Origin: Thermoproteota archaeon
GTDB lineage: Archaea; Thermoproteota; Methanomethylicia; Nezhaarchaeales; WYZ-LMO8
Assembly: GCA_011605835.1 (NCBI GenBank)
Contig: JAAOZJ010000018.1
Coordinates: 1 to 6,158, forward strand
Reading direction: 5' to 3'
Length of the DNA stretch: 6,158 nucleotides
Made by a program: the position numbers and the translations under genes. Positions 4,336-6,158 of this stretch are shown one piece after another. Position 1 is the first letter of the stretch, and every line of letters begins with the position of its first letter. A model generated the notes under the pieces. The model did not search any database. It saw nothing but the letters and a program-made list of their open reading frames with translations, and was not told the DNA's origin.

Positions 4336-5001
4336 TTGCCCATAGAGCTCGCGACCATATACGGGAGCTACTACGTGGGGGCCTTCTCTCTAGCGACCGA
4401 CAAGTACGCCCTCATCCCTAGGGACGCAGACGAGAAGTTTCGGAGGGCTGTTGAGGAGAACCTCGAGGTGCCGGTCTACAGAGTGAGCGTCGGCGCCTCT
4501 CCGTTGATAGGGATCCTCACCGCAGGGAACTCCAGCGGCCTGTTGCTCCCATTCATAACCCTTCCCGAAGAGCTCGAGATCTTGAAGAGAGAGCTGGGTA
4601 TCGAAGTCGCAGTCGTGCAATCGGCCAAGACCGCACTCGGAAACATGATCCTGGCGAACGATAAGGCTGCGATAGTCCACGAGGACTTCACCAAGAACGA
4701 GGTCAAGGTCATAGAGGACGTCCTAGACGTCGAGGTGGTGAAGGGGAGCCTAGGAGGGATAAAGCTCGTGGGCTCTGTGGCGGTCGCAAACAACAAAGGA
4801 GCTCTCCTGCATCCCATGACCTCCGAAGAGGAGGCGAAGCGGGTTTCGGAGGTCTTGAGGGTCAGGGTCGACGTCGGGACGGTCATGATGGGCTCGCACT
4901 TGCTGAGGGTAGCGATGGTTTTAAATTCGAAAGGTGCAATCGTTGCACCCACTACCACGGGCCCTGAGCTTGCTAGGATAGAGCAGGTTTTGTTCCTGTA
5001 G
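4336..5001 (+). CDS. eif6: Translation initiation factor 6 (aIF6)
   Basis: A ribosome anti-association factor that binds the 50S subunit near uL14 and the sarcin-ricin loop and blocks joining with 30S. In eukaryotes its release by SBDS and EFL1 licenses new 60S particles. The 221-aa product is a pentein, visible as five repeats with a related strand-turn motif: ATDKYALIPRDADE, GNSSGLLLPFITLPEE, NDKAAIVHEDFTKNE, NNKGALLHPMTSEEE and NSKGAIVAPTTTGPE. TALGNMILANDKA and the end TTTGPELARIEQVL are family signatures. The length fits archaeal proteins (about 220-228). The frame is open from a TTG at 4315, but GGGAG at 4323-4327 lies 8 nt before the TTG at 4336, so I prefer 4336. It is flanked by eL31 and eL20 in a tight unit. 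Confidence 0.95.
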   Translation: MPIELATIYGSYYVGAFSLATDKYALIPRDADEKFRRAVEENLEVPVYRVSVGASPLIGILTAGNSSGLLLPFITLPEELEILKRELGIEVAVVQSAKTALGNMILANDKAAIVHEDFTKNEVKVIEDVLDVEVVKGSLGGIKLVGSVAVANNKGALLHPMTSEEEAKRVSEVLRVRVDVGTVMMGSHLLRVAMVLNSKGAIVAPTTTGPELARIEQVLFL

Positions 5002-5011
5002 GGTGGAGTCC

Positions 5012-5218
5012 ATGAGCATCAAGACCTATGAGATAAGCGGTAGAATGAAGATAAAGAACAGGTGGAGCAGATTCTCGATGACCGTGAGGGCGTTGAAGCC
5101 CGAGCACGCGCTCGAAAAGGTGTTCTCGCTCTTGGGCAGTAGGCATAAGCTTAAGAGGTTTGACATAAAGATTGAAGAAGTGAGGGAGTTGGTCGAAGTT
5201 GGCTCAGAGCAGCGCTAA
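5012..5218 (+). CDS. rplX: 50S ribosomal protein eL20 (L18a/LX)
   Basis: A 68-aa archaeal version of eukaryotic eL20 (also called LX or L18Ae) located at the solvent side of the large subunit near the central protuberance. The opening YEISGRMKIKNRWSRFSMTV (residues 5-24) matches the family's two-strand start. It is followed by RALKPEHALEKVFSLLGSRHKLKR and a final strand DIKIEEVREL. The ATG at 5012 is preceded by AGGGTG (5000-5005, 6-nt spacer), which overlaps the eIF6 stop. An in-frame GTG at 5003 is possible but lies inside that ribosome site. The 3' end overlaps prefoldin alpha by 20 nt, so the two are probably translationally coupled. Confidence 0.94.
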   Translation: MSIKTYEISGRMKIKNRWSRFSMTVRALKPEHALEKVFSLLGSRHKLKRFDIKIEEVRELVEVGSEQR

Positions 5219-5639
5219 GCCCACGCCCCAAGACGTGAACAGGCTCGTCGCCGAGTGGCAATACCTACAAAGCTTGGCCGAGGCCCTGAGGCAGAGGATA
5301 GACCTAGCTCTGACGGCCATAAACGAAATGGAGGGCACCATACAGGCCATCGAGGAGCTCGGCAAGGTGACGGAGGAGGTCGAAGCACTGTTCATGCTGG
5401 GGGCCAATGCCTACGCGAGGGGCAAGATCACCGATACGAAGAAGATACTGGTAAACGTGGGCGCGAACGTCTTGGTCGAGAAGAGCTTGGAGGACGCGAA
5501 GAGGTTTTTCGAGGCTAGGATAGACGCCCTAAAGAGGCTCGTCGCTGAAACCCAACAGCAACTCGCCAGCGTCACCGCCAGGCTCTCGAAGCTCGAGCCG
5601 GAGCTGAGGAAGATAGCCGAGAGCCAGGCCGGAGGTTAA
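5199..5639 (+). CDS. pfdA: Prefoldin subunit alpha
   Basis: Two alpha and four beta subunits form the jellyfish-shaped cytosolic chaperone that captures unfolded chains and hands them to the thermosome. The 146-aa product has the expected pattern: an N-terminal coiled-coil helix (about residues 12-60), beta-hairpin segment (LFMLGANAYARGKI then KILVNVGANVLVEKSL, about 65-97), and a second long helix (about 98-142). The hallmark VGANVLVEKSLEDAKRFF begins near residue 86. The TTG start at 5199 has GAGGGAG at 5182-5188 upstream with a 10-nt spacer. No ATG or GTG is available until GTG at 5235, which would cut into the first helix. The gene overlaps eL20, and its last codons carry the ribosome-binding site of ftsY. 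Confidence 0.93.
   Translation: MAQSSAKPTPQDVNRLVAEWQYLQSLAEALRQRIDLALTAINEMEGTIQAIEELGKVTEEVEALFMLGANAYARGKITDTKKILVNVGANVLVEKSLEDAKRFFEARIDALKRLVAETQQQLASVTARLSKLEPELRKIAESQAGG
5631..5636 (+). promoter_or_regulatory. Shine-Dalgarno site for ftsY inside the pfdA end
   Basis: GGAGGT covers the last two sense codons of pfdA (Gly-Gly) immediately before its stop. The first usable start in the ftsY frame is the TTG at 5647, 10 nt away. The frame is closed by a TAG at 5614-5616 and has no earlier ATG, GTG or TTG, so this site fixes the start. Confidence 0.65.
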
Positions 5640-5646
5640 AAAGCGC

Positions 5647-6158
5647 TTGCTGGGCTTCCTGAAGAGCAAGCTCAAGTCCCTTTTTCAAGAGATAACGACG
5701 AAGGAGCTCGACGAGAAGAGCCTCTCAGACGTGGCCGAGAGGCTTCGCCTAGCCCTAGTGGAGAGCGACGTGGCCCTCCCCGTGGCCCTCGAAATAGTCG
5801 ACGACGTGGTCGCCTACCTCAAGGGGGCTAGGGTAGGGAGGACCGAGAGCGTATACCAGGTGGTTTTGAGGAGCCTTCGAGGGACCCTGTATAGGATGCT
5901 CACGTCAGTGCCACAGATAGACCTGGTGTCGGAGGCCAAGAGGTGGAGGCAGGAGGGCAGGGTATTTACGGTGATGTTCGTGGGGCCCAACGGTCACGGC
6001 AAGACCCTCACGGTGGCGAAGGTCGCCAACCTGTTGCTGAAGAACGGTCTCTCTGTAGTCCTGGCTTGTAGCGACACCTTCAGGGCTGGCGCCGAGGAAC
6101 AGCTCGAGGTCCACGCATCGAGGCTGGGCGTGAAGGTGATAAAGCACAGGTACGGCGC
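5647..6158 (+). CDS. ftsY: Signal recognition particle receptor FtsY, 3' truncated
   Basis: An SRP-type GTPase that docks the SRP-ribosome-nascent chain complex at the membrane translocon. One hundred and seventy residues are visible. The N domain (about 1-100) is helical, including KSLSDVAERLRLALVESDVALPVALEI. The G domain starts with FTVMFVGPNGHGKTLT, where G1 (GPNGHGKT) is at 113-120, and continues to SDTFRAGAEEQL (142-153), the G2 and insertion-box region. The Asn in GxNG points to FtsY rather than SRP54, which normally has Gln there. There is no acidic A domain, only a short basic amphipathic N-terminus (MLGFLKSKLKSLF) that could touch the membrane. The residue after GKT is Leu where Thr is usual. 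The DTAGR and TKxD motifs lie beyond the window. The gene overlaps nothing but begins 7 nt after the pfdA stop. Confidence 0.93.
   Translation, partial: MLGFLKSKLKSLFQEITTKELDEKSLSDVAERLRLALVESDVALPVALEIVDDVVAYLKGARVGRTESVYQVVLRSLRGTLYRMLTSVPQIDLVSEAKRWRQEGRVFTVMFVGPNGHGKTLTVAKVANLLLKNGLSVVLACSDTFRAGAEEQLEVHASRLGVKVIKHRYG

Noticed and set aside
4476..4958. Minus-strand open frame of 160 codons
   Set aside because: It is antisense to aIF6. Its Ser/Thr-rich composition is what the reverse strand of this codon usage produces, and it has no recognisable motifs or ribosome site.
1..6158. CRISPR array, insertion sequence, toxin-antitoxin, defence or phage module
   Set aside because: No regular direct repeats with spacers, no terminal inverted repeats or transposase, and every sizeable frame is explained by a core archaeal gene.

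Overview
The window is a gene-dense archaeal chromosome segment, most likely from a hyperthermophilic member of the Thermoproteota (crenarchaeal/TACK branch). The support is a run of archaeal/eukaryotic-type informational genes (Rpp21, Nep1, eS19, eL39, eL31, eL20, eIF6, prefoldin alpha, SRP receptor), heavy use of AGG (Arg) and ATA (Ile) codons, frequent GTG/TTG starts, and a tRNA with a non-canonical intron. The genus cannot be fixed from the sequence alone.

Left part (1-1557, all minus strand). In transcription order this holds tRNA-His(GUG), whose anticodon is interrupted by a 30-nt intron, then tRNA-Ala(UGC) 11 nt downstream. A roughly 260-nt gene-poor spacer follows, and then an Mrp/NBP35-type iron-sulfur carrier ATPase. 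A NifX/MTH1175-like protein comes last and runs off the left edge. The last two look like one transcription unit for iron-sulfur or metal-cofactor handling.

Middle (1592-3009). Nep1, the 16S rRNA pseudouridine N1-methyltransferase, is on the minus strand. It diverges from the RNase P subunit Rpp21 on the plus strand, and both appear to be served by a single near-palindromic AT box at 2362-2369. Rpp21 overlaps a CRM/YhbY-type RNA-binding protein gene.

Right part (3061-6158, plus strand). A compact operon-like run encodes eS19, a PDCD5-family protein, eL39, eL31, eIF6, eL20 (LX), prefoldin alpha and FtsY (cut by the window end). The genes overlap or are separated by only a few bases. Functionally the run moves from RNA processing (RNase P, CRM protein), through ribosome building and maturation (eS19, eL39, eL31, eL20, eIF6), to nascent-chain folding and targeting (prefoldin, FtsY).

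I see no mobile element, CRISPR array or defence system, and no obviously new multi-gene system. The most distinctive item is the tRNA-His intron between anticodon positions 35 and 36. Lesser ones are the shared divergent promoter, a cluster of TTG starts, and unexplained short elements in the spacer upstream of mrp.
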